Shown: positions 7,898 to 17,008 of the stretch, piece after piece | Layout of the letters: each line of letters begins with the position of its first letter | Position numbering within the stretch: position 1 is the first letter of the stretch | Assembly (NCBI RefSeq): GCF_014695395.1 | Contig: NZ_JACJOF010000017.1 | Coordinates: forward strand, 62,001 to 126,000 | DNA length: 64,000 nt | From: Nodosilinea sp. FACHB-131 | GTDB lineage: Bacteria; Cyanobacteriota; Cyanobacteriia; Phormidesmidales; Phormidesmidaceae | Direction of reading: 5' to 3' | Position numbers and translations under genes: made by a program | The notes under the pieces: generated by a model | Database searches by the model: none | What the model was told of the DNA's origin: nothing | The model's input: the letters and a program-made list of their open reading frames with translations, nothing else

Positions 7898-8380
7898 CTA
7901 CCCGCCGTAGTTCCAGCCGGTGCTTTCGAGCAGCAGGGGGTCGCCTTCGCGGTGAATAGCGGCACTGACCACTTCGCCCACAAACACCGTGTGGTCGCCG
8001 TGCTCTACAGCGCCCACTACCCGGCATTCCACATAGCCCAGGGTGTCTTTAATGATGGGACAGCCAGTCTCAGGGCCAGGATAAAACTCGATGTCTTCAA
8101 ACTTGTTGCCCACCCGGCGCAGAGGTTTGAAGAAGTTTTGGGCCAGATCTTTCTGGCCGGCTTCTAAAAAGCTGAGGGCAAACACGCCGCTGGATTTCAC
8201 CATGGCGTGAGAGGTAGAGTCGTTTTTGACGCAGTTGACTACCAGGGGGGGCTGAAAGGAGGCCTGCATCACCCAGCTTGCCGTGAAGCCGTTGAGGTCA
8301 TCTCCATCTTTGACGCCACAGATGTATAGCCCGTGGGGAATCTTGCGCAAAAGGGTTTTCTTGGCTTGCTCGTCTAGCAC
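7898..8380 (-). CDS. Flavin reductase domain protein (FMN-binding split barrel)
   Basis: 160-residue protein of the flavin reductase-like family, predicted to bind FMN in a split beta-barrel and to reduce flavin or pass electrons to an unknown partner. It opens with helix KKTLLRKIPHGLYICGV, then GFTASWVMQASFQPPLVVNCVK, the flavin-binding strand region, and FALSFLEAGQKDLAQNFF. Length matches stand-alone single-domain members, so it is not the reductase tail of a flavodiiron protein. The start is a GTG at 8378-8380. A perfect hairpin terminator for the peroxiredoxin gene lies upstream, so it is probably transcribed on its own. Confidence 0.8.
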   Translation of the reverse strand: MLDEQAKKTLLRKIPHGLYICGVKDGDDLNGFTASWVMQASFQPPLVVNCVKNDSTSHAMVKSSGVFALSFLEAGQKDLAQNFFKPLRRVGNKFEDIEFYPGPETGCPIIKDTLGYVECRVVGAVEHGDHTVFVGEVVSAAIHREGDPLLLESTGWNYGG

Positions 8381-8452
8381 AGGACACCTACAGAATGCAG
8401 CTTTAGGGGCAGTGTAATACAGCTGTTGCCTCCGACTCTACCCAATTGGTCA

Positions 8453-8478
8453 TAAAAAAGGCGCACCGCAGTGCGCCT
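8453..8478 (-). terminator. Rho-independent terminator of the peroxiredoxin gene
   Basis: AGGCGCAC (8459-8466), loop CGCA and GTGCGCCT (8471-8478) form a perfect 8-bp stem. On the minus strand the stem is followed by a run of T residues (8454-8459 read in reverse). It lies about 25 bp past the peroxiredoxin stop codon. Confidence 0.9.
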
Positions 8479-8502
8479 AGTGTGGTGTGTGATGCCCTGA
8501 CC

Positions 8503-9138
8503 CTACTTGTTGGGTTGGGGAGTCATGCGCAGGTAGGGCTTGATTTCAGTTACGCCCTTGGGGAAGCGCTGCTTAGCTTCTTCGGTGGGGATGGTGGGGG
8601 ACACTACAACGTCCTCACCATCTTTCCAGTCGACGGGGGTAGCCACGCTGTAGTTATCGGTCAGCTGTAGCGAGTCAATTACCCGCAAAATTTCAGCAAA
8701 GTTGCGTCCGGTGCTCGGCGGATAGGTAATGGTCAGCCGCAGCTTTTTGCTGGGGTCGATGACGAACACGCTGCGCACGGTCACCTTAGCGTTGGCGTTG
8801 GGGTGAATCATGCCGTAGAGGTCAGCGACCTTTTTGTCGTCGTCGGCAATAATGGGGTAGTTGACGGTTACGCCCTGGGTTTCGTTGATGTCACCAATCC
8901 AGCCCTGGTGGGAGTCAGCGTTGTCTACGCTGAGGGCAATGACTTTGGCGTTGCGCTTGTCAAACTCGGGCTTGAGCCTGGCCACGCTGCCCAACTCAGT
9001 GGTGCACACGGGGGTGTAGTCAGCGGGGTGCGAAAACAGCACTACCCAGCTATCACCAGCCCAGCTATAAAAGTCAATCTCACCCTCGCTGGTTTGCTGG
9101 GTGAAGTTAGGTACCTGATCGCCAAGTTGAAGCGCCAT
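8503..9138 (-). CDS. 1-Cys peroxiredoxin (Prx6 type)
   Basis: 211-residue peroxidase that reduces hydrogen peroxide and organic peroxides. The peroxidatic cysteine is in SHPADYTPVCTTELG (PVCTTE, the hallmark of the Prx6 subgroup). There is no resolving cysteine in the 2-Cys position, and the long C-terminal arm (VATPVDWKDGEDVVVSPTI and onward) is that of 1-Cys enzymes. The ATG at 9136-9138 is chosen because CGGAG precedes it by about nine bases; an upstream in-frame codon would add an unusual tail. It is followed by a strong terminator and so is monocistronic. Confidence 0.93.
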   Translation of the reverse strand: MALQLGDQVPNFTQQTSEGEIDFYSWAGDSWVVLFSHPADYTPVCTTELGSVARLKPEFDKRNAKVIALSVDNADSHQGWIGDINETQGVTVNYPIIADDDKKVADLYGMIHPNANAKVTVRSVFVIDPSKKLRLTITYPPSTGRNFAEILRVIDSLQLTDNYSVATPVDWKDGEDVVVSPTIPTEEAKQRFPKGVTEIKPYLRMTPQPNK

Positions 9139-9391
9139 CTCAAATCTCCGTTTAATCTCGACAGGGTGCAAATAAAGTTGCTCAGCGTTCACGTTCGCTA
9201 TTCTCCCACAAACCCCGGTATTCCGGTCGGGGTTTAGAGGATTATCTTAAGGATTGTATCGCAGGCGTTGGGTCTAGGTGCGATCGCCCAATTGCCCATA
9301 ACGGAAACACCTAGGGACATGCCCTAGGTGCCTTAGAAATCGTTGCTCAACTCATAGCTGAGAAATACTGTAGGGAACTCCCATTGTGCGC

Positions 9392-9739
9392 CTAAAACTG
9401 GCGGTCAAAGACCTTGGGTGCATAGGCACTACACCCATCGCAAGGACCCATAGGATTCATAGCGCAGCGCAGGTAGGGCGATCGCGCGTTCAAGTCACAG
9501 GTGATGTCGCCGATCATATAGCCCATGCCGTCGACATAGTGCATATCGGTATTGCCATCGAGCAGCTTGAGCATGCTCTGGCCCAGGGCCGTCGGCATAG
9601 CTGAAGTGTCGCTGCCGCACTTTTCATTTCGGTCAGCCCGCACGCTTAGGTATGCCGACACCAGGGCTGGAGTAAGACCGACAACGAAAATTAAAACAAT
9701 GACGAGCATGAACCTGTAGGACGAAACTTGCAAAGTCAT
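9392..9739 (-). CDS. DUF6464 family protein, membrane-anchored
   Basis: 115-residue cyanobacterial protein of unknown function. One hydrophobic segment spans about residues 10-30 (FMLVIVLIFVVGLTPALVSA), a signal anchor. The conserved C-terminal block reads YMIGDITCDLNARSPYLRC followed by AMNPMGPCDGCSAY, with four cysteines plus Cys41 further upstream. I recognise this block as DUF6464. The clustered cysteines suggest a metal site or disulfides if the domain is periplasmic; this is inference. It stands alone between peroxiredoxin and a gene-poor stretch. Confidence 0.72.
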   Translation of the reverse strand: MTLQVSSYRFMLVIVLIFVVGLTPALVSAYLSVRADRNEKCGSDTSAMPTALGQSMLKLLDGNTDMHYVDGMGYMIGDITCDLNARSPYLRCAMNPMGPCDGCSAYAPKVFDRQF

Positions 9740-10130
9740 CCTAACCCAATGAATTGGCAGACCAGCCCAATGCCGCCAGGGATTGGTACGTACCGTTGCG
9801 TTACTTAGCCTTTCGCAACATAAACCAACAAAGGCCGCTCCTCTCTCTTACGCTAAATCAAGGGCAAAATCAGCACCAGTCGCGGCTCCATATGTCTGTA
9901 GCCAGAGGCGACGCCTCTACGCCCAGAAAGTTCCCAACTATAGATATGATTCGATGAATTTATAGTTAGACTTTGAGAAAGAACGATTTTTGGCCCAGTT
10001 CTCCCTCAAAATCACCTTGTTTTCCTATCACCTGAACAAGATCCTGAACTTTTCAGAACTTTCATGTATTGGCGGATCTTGGCTTATAGCCGACTATAAA
10101 AACATCCTGTAGACTCGCGTGTGCTCCAAA

Positions 10131-10208
10131 GCTAAGACCGGGTAGGGCCACAGGACATTGTGGAGGTTCGCTCCTCAGTGATAGCGCCTTACCCGGCTTT
10201 TTACTTTT
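10131..10208 (+). ncRNA. Candidate small structured RNA with terminator
   Basis: The gap 9740-10372 holds no convincing protein, but it contains a compact fold. CCGGGTA (10138-10144) pairs with TACCCGG (10190-10196), enclosing an inner hairpin built on GAGG-TTCG-CTCC (about 10163-10173). A T-rich tract (CTTTTTACTTTT, 10197-10208) follows, so the outer stem would end a plus-strand transcript. A TATAAA lies at 10095-10100, but I see no good -35 at standard spacing. The next gene is on the opposite strand, so this is not a leader. It matches no RNA family that I can name. Confidence 0.45.
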
Positions 10209-10372
10209 AAAGCCTGAATATGAAATCCCAGCTCTGCCGGGCTAACTGCCCTTAAGGAGTGTTGTCTTCGCCTGTCCTGACCGAAGGGGCAATGGCGATG
10301 GTTGGCTGATGGGCTCGGCGATCGCAGTGGTTTTGCTCAACCCTTTCGCCAAGCTGTCAATTACACAGCACT

Positions 10373-10915
10373 TTACTTTTGGCTAACTGCCGTACTGGCA
10401 GCTTCAACCATGGCGTAGAGTTGCAGCCATTCTTCCACCACATAGGGAGCCGCAACCAGTCGAGCGGTGCCTCCACCCCGCAGCGGCACTTTCAGCGTCA
10501 ACGGAATCGGGCGCTGAAGCTCGGCCAGCACGGCATCCACACCGTATTGGGCAACGCCATCGGGCAGCGATTGGGTTTGAGGATCAAGCTGGCACGGCGC
10601 TTGCCACTGGGCGCTAGTGCCGGTTTCAATAGCCAGGTCACGGTTGGGATCTGTGACTCCCTGCCCCGGAAACCCTACCAAACGCAGGTAGGTACCTTGA
10701 AAAACACCCTCGGTGTAACGTTTGAACACTGTAGCTTGCCAAGCTAGATCGCTCTGGTCACGCAGGCTCTGGCGGGAACGGTAGGTCGTTTGCCCAGGCT
10801 GCTCATGGTAGGTGTGAATAGAGGCTAGGGCCGGCTCGGCCAGCAGCAGCAGCAGCAAACAGCCTAGCAGGAGGGCCAGAATTGTCAGCCGCAGGGCATG
10901 CCAGAGGTGATGCAT
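10373..10915 (-). CDS. DUF3122 family exported protein
   Basis: 180-residue protein of a cyanobacterial family without known function. Residues 1-31 form a clear signal peptide: a basic start, a Leu-rich core (ILALLLGCLLLLLLAEPALA) and a cut after ALA. The mature part starts SIHTYHEQPGQTTYRSRQSL, then RDQSDLAWQATVFKRY, the block typical of DUF3122, and continues with beta-rich sequence. It is probably periplasmic or thylakoid-lumenal. It lies about 125 bp downstream of the TPR gene on the same strand, separated by a purine/pyrimidine inverted repeat. Confidence 0.75.
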   Translation of the reverse strand: MHHLWHALRLTILALLLGCLLLLLLAEPALASIHTYHEQPGQTTYRSRQSLRDQSDLAWQATVFKRYTEGVFQGTYLRLVGFPGQGVTDPNRDLAIETGTSAQWQAPCQLDPQTQSLPDGVAQYGVDAVLAELQRPIPLTLKVPLRGGGTARLVAAPYVVEEWLQLYAMVEAASTAVSQK

Positions 10916-10916
10916 G

Positions 10917-11030
10917 GAGAGATGAGGGAGATAGGGAAGGTGAGGAGATGGAAAAGGGCAGCCACGCTTCAGCGACTGTGTCCATTATCTCCCCATCATC
11001 CTCACCTTCCTCATCTCCTCACCATCGTCT
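10917..11030. repeat. Purine/pyrimidine intergenic inverted repeat
   Basis: A purine tract with GAGATGAGGGAGAT and GGTGAGGAGATGG (10918-10951) faces a pyrimidine tract with ATCTCCCC, CCTCACCTTCC and CTCATCTCC (about 10986-11020). They can pair into a long imperfect hairpin. Similar tracts occur at 43925-44015 and, with another unit, at 48223-48300. It fills the space between the TPR gene and the DUF3122 gene. Confidence 0.6.
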
Positions 11031-11039
11031 CCTGACCTT

Positions 11040-12524
11040 TTACAACTGGCTCATCTGGGTTAGCGTTTGTCGGTAACCCGCAGCTTCCCCCTGCTGTAAA
11101 AAGAGCTGGGCGGCTTGCTCAAAGTCGCGGCGCGCCCCGGCATCATCCCCCAAACGGGCGCGCACCACCCCTCGGTTGTAAAACAGCCTTGGGTCGGCGC
11201 TATTGGAGGCGCTGACGATGGCCTGGGTGAGATCTTGGTAGGCATCTTGGGGCTGGTTCACCTGAAGGTAAGCCGAGCCGCGAGCCGAGTAGGCCTCTAG
11301 ATAGCTGGGTTGCGCTGCAAGGGCCTGGCTGTAGTCGTCGATCGCACCAAACACATCCCCTGTAGACAGGCGGGCGTCGCCCCGGGCCTTGAAAGCTTCT
11401 GCATAGGCAGGATCGAGGAACAGCGCTTCGGTGTAGTCTGCGATCGCGGCGGTGGCATCCCCCGCTTGCAGTAGCGCATCGCCCTTTTGTTTATAGGCCA
11501 TAGCCGAGTCGGGGTTAAGCTGTAGCACCTGGGCAAAGTCTTGCTGGGCTCCGCCTAGGTTGCCCTGGCTGGCCCGCACAGTGCCTCGGCTCATGTAGGC
11601 TTCAGCTAGCTCGGGGTTGAGCGCAAGGGCGCGGTCTAAATCTTCTAAAGCCCGGCTGGGTCTTCCCTGGCGGAAGTAGACGTGGCTGCGGTTGAGGTAA
11701 GCCCGAGCCAGTTCAGGGTCGCGGTTGACGGCCTCGTTGAGGTCGCTTAGGGCCGCGTCAAACAACCCTAGGTGGTAATAGGACACCCCGCGCCCCATGT
11801 AGGCTCGTGGCAGGTCGCCATTCAGCTCAATGGCTTTGCTAAAGTCAGCAACGGCTGCGGTGTAGTTGTTCTCTCGCTCTAGGGCAAAACCTCGCAGCAC
11901 ATAGGCTGTCGGATTGTCGGGAGTTAGCTCAATGGCGGTGGAAAAATCTTCGATGGCGAGATCGTTGCGGCCCTGCTCGCTATCGATCAGGCCGCGGTAG
12001 AGATAAGCTTCTACAGCATCTGGATTGAGCTCTAGAGCGGCGTTGAAATCGGTCTGGGCCTGGCTAGACTCCCCTTGGCGATAGTAAACGCTGCCTCGGG
12101 CGAAGAGGGCGTTGGCGTTGCCAGGGTCGAGGCTGAGGGCCTGGTTGAGGTCGATGAGGGCGCGATCGTAGTCGCCCTGCTCAGAGTAGATTAGGCCTCG
12201 GTAGAGGTAGGCGTTGGCCAGGCTAGAATCCTTTTCGATCGCCAGGTCGAAGGCTTCGAGGGCGGCGGTATAATCACCGCTGTTGTAGCGTTCAACTCCC
12301 AAGTTGTAGGCACCAATAGCCGATAGGCCGGGCTCAGCCGCTTCTGGTTCGGACGTTTCAGGCTCAGCTGGGGCAGGCTCAAGGCCTTCAAGATCCGTCT
12401 CCTCGGGGCCAGCCGCCTCGGGTTCCATGACCTCAGCAGCGGGAGTTTGGGCATAGCCTCTCCCAGGAGTGGCCCCAATCATTAGGCCCAAACCCAATAG
12501 CAAAATGGCGTAACGCAGTTTCAT
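11040..12524 (-). CDS. Exported tetratricopeptide repeat protein
   Basis: 494-residue protein with a signal peptide (MKLRYAILLLGLGLMIGATP, cut near GYAQT), then an acidic Glu/Pro/Ala-rich linker (about 27-70), then about twelve 34-residue TPR units to the C terminus. Each unit shows the pattern A-Y-x-x-R-G-x-x-Y-x-x-x-G-x-x-x-x-A-x-x-D-[FL] with P at its end. TPR arrays of this kind scaffold protein complexes; no enzymatic domain is present. The ATG at 12522-12524 is preferred because GGAGGGGAAGCC precedes it and it begins the signal peptide; a longer frame extends upstream without such support. Its partner is unknown. Confidence 0.85.
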   Translation of the reverse strand: MKLRYAILLLGLGLMIGATPGRGYAQTPAAEVMEPEAAGPEETDLEGLEPAPAEPETSEPEAAEPGLSAIGAYNLGVERYNSGDYTAALEAFDLAIEKDSSLANAYLYRGLIYSEQGDYDRALIDLNQALSLDPGNANALFARGSVYYRQGESSQAQTDFNAALELNPDAVEAYLYRGLIDSEQGRNDLAIEDFSTAIELTPDNPTAYVLRGFALERENNYTAAVADFSKAIELNGDLPRAYMGRGVSYYHLGLFDAALSDLNEAVNRDPELARAYLNRSHVYFRQGRPSRALEDLDRALALNPELAEAYMSRGTVRASQGNLGGAQQDFAQVLQLNPDSAMAYKQKGDALLQAGDATAAIADYTEALFLDPAYAEAFKARGDARLSTGDVFGAIDDYSQALAAQPSYLEAYSARGSAYLQVNQPQDAYQDLTQAIVSASNSADPRLFYNRGVVRARLGDDAGARRDFEQAAQLFLQQGEAAGYRQTLTQMSQL

Positions 12525-12737
12525 GGCTTCCCCTCCACCGACGGTGTTTGCAGATTCAGTAGGCTGGTGCTGCCCCTGAGCAGATGATTTTTTCAGCATA
12601 CCCACCCACGCCCCTGGCGCTAATGATAGGTCAGCTTATTTAGGTTGAGAGACGGGTTTAAAGAGTTTTTTCTAGAATTGTAAGGACCCGCTGTCAGCCC
12701 GATCTATTCATAGCAGCGGCGGTGGCAAGGAGATGGT

Positions 12738-13076
12738 ATGGCGATCGCACGTTGGTTCATTGGTCTGCTGCTGGGGGTCTTGCTGTGGCTGGAGCTAGGG
12801 CACTATGCCCAAGCCCAGAGCGAAGCCCGCATAGACTTGCGGTTAAGCAGTTTGGAGTCTGAACTCGGTCGACTGAGATCCCAGGTCAGACAGATAGAAT
12901 CTCGGCTTTCTATTCCCAACCGTCCGGCCCCTAGCCTGCCCACAATTACCTCACCTGGGGTCGAGCCTTCCCTTGACGAGCAGTTCGACAACCTGGCCAC
13001 GTTAGCGATCGAACTTAAACAGCAGCTCAGGCAGCTCGAAACCCGAGTCACACAGCTTGAAAGAGCCGGCTCTTAG
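12738..13076 (+). CDS. Small exported coiled-coil protein
   Basis: 112-residue protein, unrecognised. Residues 1-27 are a signal peptide or anchor (IARWFIGLLLGVLLWLELG, then AQAQ). The mature part has two heptad-rich helices: one at about 31-59 (LSSLESELGRLRSQVRQIE) and one at about 83-110 (LAIELKQQLRQLETRVTQLE), joined by a Pro/Ser-rich hinge. AAGGAGATGGT directly precedes the ATG, a good ribosome site. It is divergent from the exported TPR gene and shares its upstream region, so the two may act together; this is inference. Confidence 0.65.
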   Translation: MAIARWFIGLLLGVLLWLELGHYAQAQSEARIDLRLSSLESELGRLRSQVRQIESRLSIPNRPAPSLPTITSPGVEPSLDEQFDNLATLAIELKQQLRQLETRVTQLERAGS

Positions 13077-13624
13077 GCACAAATCCTACTCTGTTAAGTG
13101 CTTGCGCCATCTAATTTAGGAGTTCGAAGCATTTTGAGTATGGTTTATCTGCGATATGGCCGCATCAATACATAGCTCAAAGACTTTCCAGGGTTGTGGG
13201 CCTAAATCTTCTCAGTATCGGCCTATGCCCGCTCACCAGATCGAAGCGCTGCCGACTGAGGAAACCTTGCTAAAACTAGCTATCTGGCCAGGTGATGTTG
13301 CCAGACAGCCCTGGCGTTGGTATTCGCTGTGATTTGAATTTATTGAGCTGTTATGGCAGCCTACTTAGTTCTTTAGTCTGTCTTAGTGCCTTTGCTGCTC
13401 TCGTCAGACCTCAGGTGGGCTAGAGAAGTTTTTGGTGTTGGAGGATGCGCTCTACTGTACCTTGCGAGCCTCTATGACCTGCAATGGTGAACCTCACTGA
13501 CGGTTAAATTCCTGCTTCTCATCCCTTCGGTCGTCCTCATTTCCTCCATTTTCCTCATTCCCTCTCCCCCGCCATCCGTGTAAGATGAGAATATGATTTA
13601 CATCCCTTCACACGCGTTGGCCCT
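13077..13624. other. Intergenic stretch, nothing recognised
   Basis: About 550 bp with scattered stops in all frames. The only structure noticed is a pyrimidine-rich tract (about 13518-13570, CCTCATTTCCTCC-like) similar to one arm of the intergenic repeats, without a matching purine arm. The last 40 bases form the leader of the next small gene. Confidence 0.4.
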
Positions 13625-13855
13625 ATGTCGTTTTTTCGGTCTTACATTGCGCCCCTGCTGATTGTGCTGATTTTTGCGGTGGCGATGCTGGCAGTGAGCG
13701 CCCGCATCTTTTTGCCCAGCGATATGATGGCTCCTGCCCCGATTGAAGAGCCGATCTCGGCAATGGGGATGATGCCCACGGCACAGGCCGATCTAATGAT
13801 GCCTGAACTGTCGGAACTGATTCACGGGCCTCAGAGCATGCGGGTTGAGGGATAG
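13625..13855 (+). CDS. Small single-pass membrane protein
   Basis: 76-residue protein with a hydrophobic helix at about 8-28 (APLLIVLIFAVAMLAVSARIF) and a short Met/Pro-rich tail (MMAPAPIEEPISAMGMM). I do not recognise a family. A hairpin terminator 45 bp past the stop supports a real, separately transcribed gene. No strong ribosome site is seen. Methionine-rich tails sometimes bind copper, but here the spacing is not a known motif, so no function is proposed. Confidence 0.5.
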   Translation: MSFFRSYIAPLLIVLIFAVAMLAVSARIFLPSDMMAPAPIEEPISAMGMMPTAQADLMMPELSELIHGPQSMRVEG

Positions 13856-13899
13856 GCTCGGCTTTAAACTATTTACTTAAAGCAAATTACTAATAATGG

Positions 13900-13932
13900 G
13901 AAACCCCCGACAGATCGTCTGCCGGGGGTTTC
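13900..13932 (+). terminator. Hairpin terminator after the small membrane protein gene
   Basis: GAAACCCCCG (13900-13909) pairs with CGGGGGTTTC (13923-13932), a perfect 10-bp stem. The downstream T tract is short (GTTTCTAAACTT), so it is a likely but not textbook terminator. Confidence 0.7.
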
Positions 13933-14093
13933 TAAACTTAAACCTTATAGCCTGTAACTAGACACAATGGACTGGATTATTTTCCTCCAGACAGGATGTC
14001 GTTTAACAATTCGGAGACAGCAGCACTTTGACTGATTAACTTGAGAGTTTTCCTCAAGAAGTTCCGATTAAATAGAGATGTTTAAATGCCGTC

Positions 14094-14420
14094 GTGAAGA
14101 AACCATCGCGTGGGGTTTATAGCGTCTCTAGGCATTTCTTGCAGAGCTCTCTATCAGTTACAGAGAGGAAATATCAACAACCGAGTAAAGTGCTGCTGGT
14201 ATTTGACGAGATAGATTCAGACGTTAAATCGATAACGTACCTCCTATTTAACAGGACTGAACTATTCGATCTATCGGGGAAGAAATCGTTTTTTGTGTCA
14301 GGTGATTTGCTTCCTTATTCACTAAGATACTCTCCTGATTTGCCGATGGCTAGGGATGATACCAAAGTTTATGGTTGGGTTAACGGCTGCTATCATTCTG
14401 TTGAAAAGTTAGGGTTTTAG
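14094..14420 (+). CDS. Hypothetical protein, doubtful
   Basis: A 108-codon frame starting with GTG and using more A/T-rich codons than its neighbours. The product has no signal peptide or membrane segment and matches no family I know. The central part (KVLLVFDEIDSDVKSITYLL) looks protein-like, with alternating hydrophobic and charged residues, but there is no ribosome site and no operon context. It may be a transferred orphan gene, a remnant, or a chance frame. Confidence 0.3.
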   Translation: MKKPSRGVYSVSRHFLQSSLSVTERKYQQPSKVLLVFDEIDSDVKSITYLLFNRTELFDLSGKKSFFVSGDLLPYSLRYSPDLPMARDDTKVYGWVNGCYHSVEKLGF

Positions 14421-14565
14421 CCTAAGTTAGGGCGGCGGAAGCGCCTTTGGGCCAGGATGCTGAGGCTGTGGCGGGGGTTCCCAAGCGCTATTATTAGTAG
14501 GCGGTTGCCTGATGCAGGTAGCTCGCTGATTTAAGCCAGAGGCGAAAGGGTAAGGAGCGATCGCA

Positions 14566-15153
14566 GTGACGCAGATAGAACAAATTACCGGTACCGGCAT
14601 TCCCCTCACGGGCAACGACATCGACACCGATCGCATCATTCCGGCTCGGTTTCTCAAGTGCATAACCTTTGACGGGCTGGGTGAGCAGGTGTTTGCCGAC
14701 GATCGCGCCGCTCTAGAGGGTCGCCATCCCTTTGACCAGCCCCAGTACCGGGGGGCCACAATTTTGGTGGTCAACCGCAACTTTGGCTGCGGCTCATCGC
14801 GGGAGCACGCTCCCCAGGCAATCGCCCGCTGGGGGATTAAAGCTGTGCTGGGTGAGAGCTTTGCAGAAATTTTCTTTGGTAACTGTGTTGCGATCGGCAT
14901 CCCTTGCCTAACGGCCAGCGCTGAGGTGGTAGGCCAAGTGCAAGCCGCGCTAGACACTGATCCGACAACTGTGGTAACGCTCGATTTGGCGACTCAAACC
15001 GTGACCTTTGGGGCCGGGGCTGGAGCTGTGTCTATGCCTGAGGGCGGGCGCCAAGCGTTCCTGGCGGGCACCTGGGATGCTTGCGGTCAGCTAGTCGCCA
15101 ATGCCGACGCCATCCGCGCCACGGCGGCAACGCTGCCCTACGTCGCTTGGTAG
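14566..15153 (+). CDS. leuD: 3-isopropylmalate dehydratase small subunit
   Basis: 195-residue small subunit of the isopropylmalate isomerase of leucine synthesis, which works with the iron-sulfur large subunit LeuC. The swivelling domain motifs are clear: [16 protein letters not shown] near the start, [14 protein letters not shown], and [17 protein letters not shown]. The start is a GTG at 14566-14568 with TAAGGAG nine bases upstream. Length is normal. leuC is not in this window, which is usual in cyanobacteria where leuC and leuD may be apart. No other leucine gene is nearby. Confidence 0.95.
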   Translation: MTQIEQITGTGIPLTGNDIDTDRIIPARFLKCITFDGLGEQVFADDRAALEGRHPFDQPQYRGATILVVNRNFGCGSSREHAPQAIARWGIKAVLGESFAEIFFGNCVAIGIPCLTASAEVVGQVQAALDTDPTTVVTLDLATQTVTFGAGAGAVSMPEGGRQAFLAGTWDACGQLVANADAIRATAATLPYVAW

Positions 15154-15250
15154 GCTCACAGCCTCCGTGTCTCCACCCATAGATTTGCAACGCCCTGTGG
15201 ATTTTGCCGCAGAAATAGGCACTCTCTAGAGAGATTCCTCAACCCCCCAT

Positions 15251-16867
15251 GTGGGCTTTGCTATGGTTTCCTCCGCTGTGCGTTCGCTGACCCCTTGGCT
15301 ACAGGCCGACCCGGCCCTGCTGCCGGGTTCTACCGCCGCAACCCTGGGCAACACGGTTTGCCGTATGGCCCCCTTGGCTATCGAGCGCCCCACCCTGGGT
15401 CGTGAGCCAGCGATCGCGGCGGCAGTGAAGCAGTTGGTAGCCCAAAGCCTGAGACTGCGATCGCCCCTGGGCGGCTGGCCCGCCGACCTGCCCCAAACCC
15501 CCGATAACCTGGCCCCCTACCTGAGTGAAGAAACTGGGGAGTTGCTGGACTTGTTAACGGCGTCGACCGCATCGGTGCCTCCCGTCAGCACCCTGATACC
15601 GGTGCCCCACCTGGTGCCCCACTTGCTGTGGATGCTCGCCAGCAGTGGCTACGAGGTGATGCGCCTCATCGAGGGTGTGCAGGCCCGTATCTTTAGCCCC
15701 CAAGCTCAGGGGGCAATCCGCATCGTGCGCCTGGTGCCGGTGCTCACCCTCACCTTAGAAAACACCGGCTACGCCCTCGATCTGGTCACTCAAACAGACC
15801 CAGTGCCAGCGCTGTATCTAGCTGAAGATATCGAAATTCAACTGTTAGAAAATGACCTGGACGGCCAGCCCTTGCCCTGTGGTGACCTGTTGACTCAGGT
15901 GGCTAAGCAAGTGGGCTACACCCAGCCTGGCTTGGGTGCTCTACTCGTTGACGGCTGCGAAGTTGATGCCCTCCGCCCCTTTCAACCTTGGCAGAACGGC
16001 GTGTTGCACCTACGCCTGCACCTAGCCGAAATGGAGGCCCTTGTGCCATCTCAGCCCTATAGTAGCCATAGCGAGGCGATGCCCGATGCGCTGTATTTGC
16101 CCCCAGGGGGTAAGCAAAGCGCTGGGACAACTGTGTCAGGCTTTACCCTAGATGACTTTGCCAGCACTTTGGTCGATGGCCCGGACGATGCTACCGCTGG
16201 TGTGCTGGGCGACTGGCTCACCTTTACCGATGAGCGCTGGATTCAAACTTTTCTGAGTGCCTACGCTGAGCAGATCGTGGCACAGCATCTACCTCAAATG
16301 CTGCCGAGCCCAGAAGGCGACCGGGAAGAACTTTGTAGCCACGTCACCTACGCCGCTACCGATTTGGTGCAGGGAGCCAGCGGCCTATTCAAGCACACCT
16401 TTGTCCATGAGCCGGTGTTGGTGGCGGACCTGTGGCCTCGGCTGCGCTGGCACCTAGCCCAAAGTTCAGAACGGGTGATGCAGCTGATGGGGGGCGTATC
16501 GGCCCAGGTGCTGCCCCCAGGGTTAAGCTGGCAGCAGGGCAGCCTCTATTTGCGCCCGCTGATGCAGCTCACCACCCATAACCGTAGCTGGATTGTGGAC
16601 TTAGGGCGGGGCCGGCTCTTGCCTACTGCGCCCCAGGCGCTACCCGCTGAGGCTGCCGTCGATGTGGCCGATGCCCCCTGGGGGCCGCCGCTCACGGTGG
16701 TCGATCTAACCGCGCTTGTGGATCGCGATCTGAGCGCCCATACGCCTGCGATCGCAGCTCTCCGTCAGGGCACCCCAATCCACCTGCACCGGCTCGATGC
16801 CGAAGCCGGCTGCCAGGCGGGGCAGCTCATCCTCACCTGGTGTTTTACCCTACAAACCACGCTATAG
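15251..16867 (+). CDS. Uncharacterised cyanobacterial protein, 538 residues
   Basis: A long acidic, Leu/Pro/Val-rich soluble protein without a family that I recognise. Two similar regions may be internal duplicates: one around VPHLVPHLLWMLASSGYEVM then RLIEGVQARI, and one around ADLWPRLRWHLAQSSERVM then QLMGGVSAQVL. Each has a helix ending in V-M-x-L-[IM]-x-G-V-x-A-[RQ]. This suggests a tandem repeat of a roughly 250-residue unit. The GTG at 15251 or the ATG at 15263 may be the start; neither has a good ribosome site. It lies 141 bp upstream of a GvpF/L gene on the same strand. Confidence 0.6.
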   Translation: MGFAMVSSAVRSLTPWLQADPALLPGSTAATLGNTVCRMAPLAIERPTLGREPAIAAAVKQLVAQSLRLRSPLGGWPADLPQTPDNLAPYLSEETGELLDLLTASTASVPPVSTLIPVPHLVPHLLWMLASSGYEVMRLIEGVQARIFSPQAQGAIRIVRLVPVLTLTLENTGYALDLVTQTDPVPALYLAEDIEIQLLENDLDGQPLPCGDLLTQVAKQVGYTQPGLGALLVDGCEVDALRPFQPWQNGVLHLRLHLAEMEALVPSQPYSSHSEAMPDALYLPPGGKQSAGTTVSGFTLDDFASTLVDGPDDATAGVLGDWLTFTDERWIQTFLSAYAEQIVAQHLPQMLPSPEGDREELCSHVTYAATDLVQGASGLFKHTFVHEPVLVADLWPRLRWHLAQSSERVMQLMGGVSAQVLPPGLSWQQGSLYLRPLMQLTTHNRSWIVDLGRGRLLPTAPQALPAEAAVDVADAPWGPPLTVVDLTALVDRDLSAHTPAIAALRQGTPIHLHRLDAEAGCQAGQLILTWCFTLQTTL

Positions 16868-17008
16868 CAGCCAGCCCTCAGGGCGGTTTGTTCTCCGTCT
16901 CAACGGTGGCAAAAGCCGTAAATGTTTGTGCCAGAGACGCCCCGAGCCGGGGGGCAAATCGCCTAGAGTGAGATCAAACTGTGGCGCATCCCAAAGGCTT
17001 TAGATATT

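Noticed and set aside
10131..10208. Assignment of the small RNA candidate to Yfr1 or 6S RNA
   Set aside because: The conserved single-stranded core of Yfr1 is absent and the size and fold do not fit 6S RNA.
14427..14957. 176-codon minus-strand frame opposite leuD
   Set aside because: leuD is unambiguous on the other strand and the antisense product has no recognisable features.
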